Assembly (NCBI RefSeq): GCF_001641755.2
Contig: NZ_LRFG02000003.1
Coordinates: 62,001-126,000, forward strand
Source of the DNA: Microbulbifer flavimaris
GTDB lineage: Bacteria; Pseudomonadota; Gammaproteobacteria; Pseudomonadales; Cellvibrionaceae
Reading direction: 5' to 3'
Length of the DNA: 64,000 bases
In this document: positions 62,606 through 64,000 of the stretch, one piece after another
Layout of the letters: each line of letters opens with the position of its first letter
Numbering within the stretch: the first letter of the stretch is position 1
Program-made: the position numbers and the translations under genes
The notes under the pieces: generated by a model
Told to the model about the DNA's origin: nothing
Databases searched by the model: none
The model's input: the letters and a program-made list of their open reading frames with translations, nothing else

Positions 62606-63565
62606 ATGAGTTCAGCAACACCGCCCTGGCAACCGACGGCCAGCATCCAGGCCCTGCATCAACGCGCCGCCCTGTTGGCGGATATCCGCCGTTTCTTTGC
62701 CGAGCGCTCGGTTCTGGAGGCGGAAGTACCGACACTCTCCCACCGCGCCACGAGCGACCCCCATATCGATTCCATTACCGCCCTGTGCACCGGCGAGCCC
62801 GTCTATCTGGCCACCAGTCCGGAATTCGGCCTGAAGCGCCTGCTCGCCGCCGGTTTTGGCGACTGTTACTACCTGGGCAAGGCATTCCGTGAGGGCGAAG
62901 CCGGCGGGCGTCACAACCCCGAGTTCACCATGCTCGAGTGGTATCGGGTCGGCTGGGATGACCGCCGGCTGATGGAGGAAGTCGGCGAGCTGCTGTCTCA
63001 GGTGCTGGGTATCGGGAATATCCGCTCGCTGAGCTACCGCGAGCTGTTCCAGCACCACCTGCAACTGGATCCCCACCGGGCCAGCGATGAAGAGCTGCAG
63101 GAGTGCGCCCGCCGCGAGGTGGAACTGTCTTTTGTGCCCGCCAGTCGCGACGAGTGCCTGGACCTGCTGATGAGTCACCGCCTGGAACCGGCCATGGGGG
63201 ACGGCATTACCCTGCTCCATGACTTTCCCGCCAGCCAGGCCGCCCTGGCCCGGGTGGAAACCGACGAGACAGGCACACCGGTCGCTCGACGCTTCGAGGC
63301 CTATGTGGCCGGCCTTGAGCTGGCCAATGGCTACTGGGAACTGACCGACGCACAGGAGCAGCAACGCCGCTTCGAGGCAGACCACCGCTACCGCGCCATG
63401 CAGAAACTGCATGTGTATCCATTTGAAGAACGTCTGGTGGCTGCCCTGGAGGCGGGCATGCCGGAGTGCGCCGGGGTCGCCCTTGGAGTCGACCGGTTGC
63501 TGATGCTGGCGGGAGGCTACCAGCGTATCGAAGAGGTGATCGCCTTCCCGATCGAGCGGGCCTGA
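62606..63565 (+). CDS. epmA: EF-P--(R)-beta-lysine ligase EpmA
   Basis: The 319-residue enzyme is a truncated class II lysyl-tRNA synthetase without the anticodon domain. It transfers beta-lysine to EF-P Lys34. Blocks include F-F-A-E-R-S-V-L-E-A-E-V-P, R-E-G-E-A-G-G-R-H-N-P-E-F-T-M-L-E-W-Y and the C-terminal G-V-A-L-G-V-D-R-L-L-M. The gene follows efp by 74 bases and converges on a GNAT gene. Confidence 0.97.
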   Translation: MSSATPPWQPTASIQALHQRAALLADIRRFFAERSVLEAEVPTLSHRATSDPHIDSITALCTGEPVYLATSPEFGLKRLLAAGFGDCYYLGKAFREGEAGGRHNPEFTMLEWYRVGWDDRRLMEEVGELLSQVLGIGNIRSLSYRELFQHHLQLDPHRASDEELQECARREVELSFVPASRDECLDLLMSHRLEPAMGDGITLLHDFPASQAALARVETDETGTPVARRFEAYVAGLELANGYWELTDAQEQQRRFEADHRYRAMQKLHVYPFEERLVAALEAGMPECAGVALGVDRLLMLAGGYQRIEEVIAFPIERA

Positions 63566-63586
63566 GCCGGCCCTGCGCAGGAATCC

Positions 63587-64000
63587 TCAGGGCTCGAAGC
63601 GGTAGCAGGCGACCTCGCCCACGGCAAAGAACCCGGCCTCCAGCAACAGTTCCTGGCGGTCCGCAGGGGTCAGCGCCACCGCGTGCTTGTGATGGCTACT
63701 CTGGAGCTGCTCTACCAGGTAGTGAAAGAGGGCCCGGCCGATGCCCTGGCCCCGGTATTGTTCATCCACGAACAGGTCGTAGAAACCCAGGGCGTCTGCG
63801 GAGGCGTAAAGCGATGCCCCGGCCACCATCTTGCCATCCATCCGGCCGGCAAAGTAACGCAGCCGACTGCGTTTCGGCTCCGGCACCTGGGCCAGGGCCT
63901 GGTAGAACTTGCGGATCTGCGGCCCCTCGCGCTCGCCGCTGTAAGCCAGCGCCTGCAGCTGCCCGTACTCCTCCAGCGACTCGGTAGTTACCGGCGCCAG
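63587..64000 (-). CDS. GNAT family acetyltransferase (truncated by window edge)
   Basis: The frame is open to the window end, so the N-terminus is missing; 137 residues are visible. The C-terminal part holds the acetyl-CoA motif Q-Y-R-G-Q-G-I-G-R-A-L-F and L-F-V-D-E, typical of GNAT N-acetyltransferases. A stretch E-R-E-G-P-Q-I-R-K-F lies N-terminal. The substrate is unknown. It converges on epmA with 21 bases between the stops. Confidence 0.85.
   Translation of the reverse strand: MAPVTTESLEEYGQLQALAYSGEREGPQIRKFYQALAQVPEPKRSRLRYFAGRMDGKMVAGASLYASADALGFYDLFVDEQYRGQGIGRALFHYLVEQLQSSHHKHAVALTPADRQELLLEAGFFAVGEVACYRFEP

Overview
The window is GC-rich, densely packed chromosomal DNA from a gammaproteobacterium. 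Gene content and order point to a Pseudomonas-like or Cellvibrionales lineage, perhaps a marine genus such as Microbulbifer (inference). Supporting points are the rpsU-(yqeY)-dnaG-rpoD cluster, a complete liuRABCDE leucine operon, serB next to an AhpA/YtjB-like gene with fimX nearby, a PA3286-like FabH, and the epmB/efp/epmA set. No rRNA, CRISPR array, insertion sequence or prophage was seen.

Layout. 1-6.4 kb: 3' end of a SpoVR gene, an excisionase-HTH/pseudo-receiver protein, a probable promoter-to-terminator small RNA unit, cca, folM, then leftward tsaD-folB-folK. 6.4-11.5 kb: macromolecular synthesis cluster rpsU, yqeY, dnaG, rpoD. 11.6-18.1 kb: dgkA, an autotransporter-type barrel, tRNA-Ile2(CAT), DUF805 and DUF3667 membrane proteins, a PepB-like aminopeptidase and a zinc-finger/TPR membrane protein. 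18.1-25 kb, leftward: rhomboid protease, large MscS-type channel, DUF6515 protein, LytTR regulator and LytS-like kinase. 25-28.6 kb: EVE protein, iodotyrosine-deiodinase-like nitroreductase with DUF3094, and an acyl-CoA dehydrogenase under a PsrA-like operator. 28.6-34.8 kb: biotin synthesis (bioD, then bioB-bioF-bioHC with a BirA operator shared with comF), plus an L,D-transpeptidase. 35-40.1 kb: FabH-like synthase, AlaE exporter, a signalling-like membrane pseudo-protein, DUF4870 and DUF945. 40.2-47.5 kb: the liu operon. 47.6-64 kb: AhpA-like protein, serB, a 43-residue lipoprotein, an RND efflux pair, a lipoprotein M1 peptidase, a FimX homologue with a PilZ-like partner, the EF-P beta-lysylation genes and a partial GNAT acetyltransferase.

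How the genes work together. bioD, bioB, bioF and bioHC cover biotin synthesis from malonyl-ACP except bioA, which is not here. Biotin is then used by the LiuB/LiuD carboxylase in leucine catabolism. EpmB and EpmA modify EF-P Lys34. cca, tRNA-Ile2, tsaD and EF-P serve translation. FimX and the PilZ-like protein suggest c-di-GMP control of type IV pili.

There is no obvious large novel defence or biosynthetic island. The best leads are small: the candidate sRNA at 2.1 kb, a BirA operator that overlaps the comF start codon, a 114-bp cruciform repeat inside the liu operon, a membrane protein with a kinase-like H-box and a histidine-less HPt fold, the zinc-finger/TPR protein beside the rhomboid protease, and the PilZ-like partner of FimX. 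All family names rest on reading motifs by eye; no database search was run.
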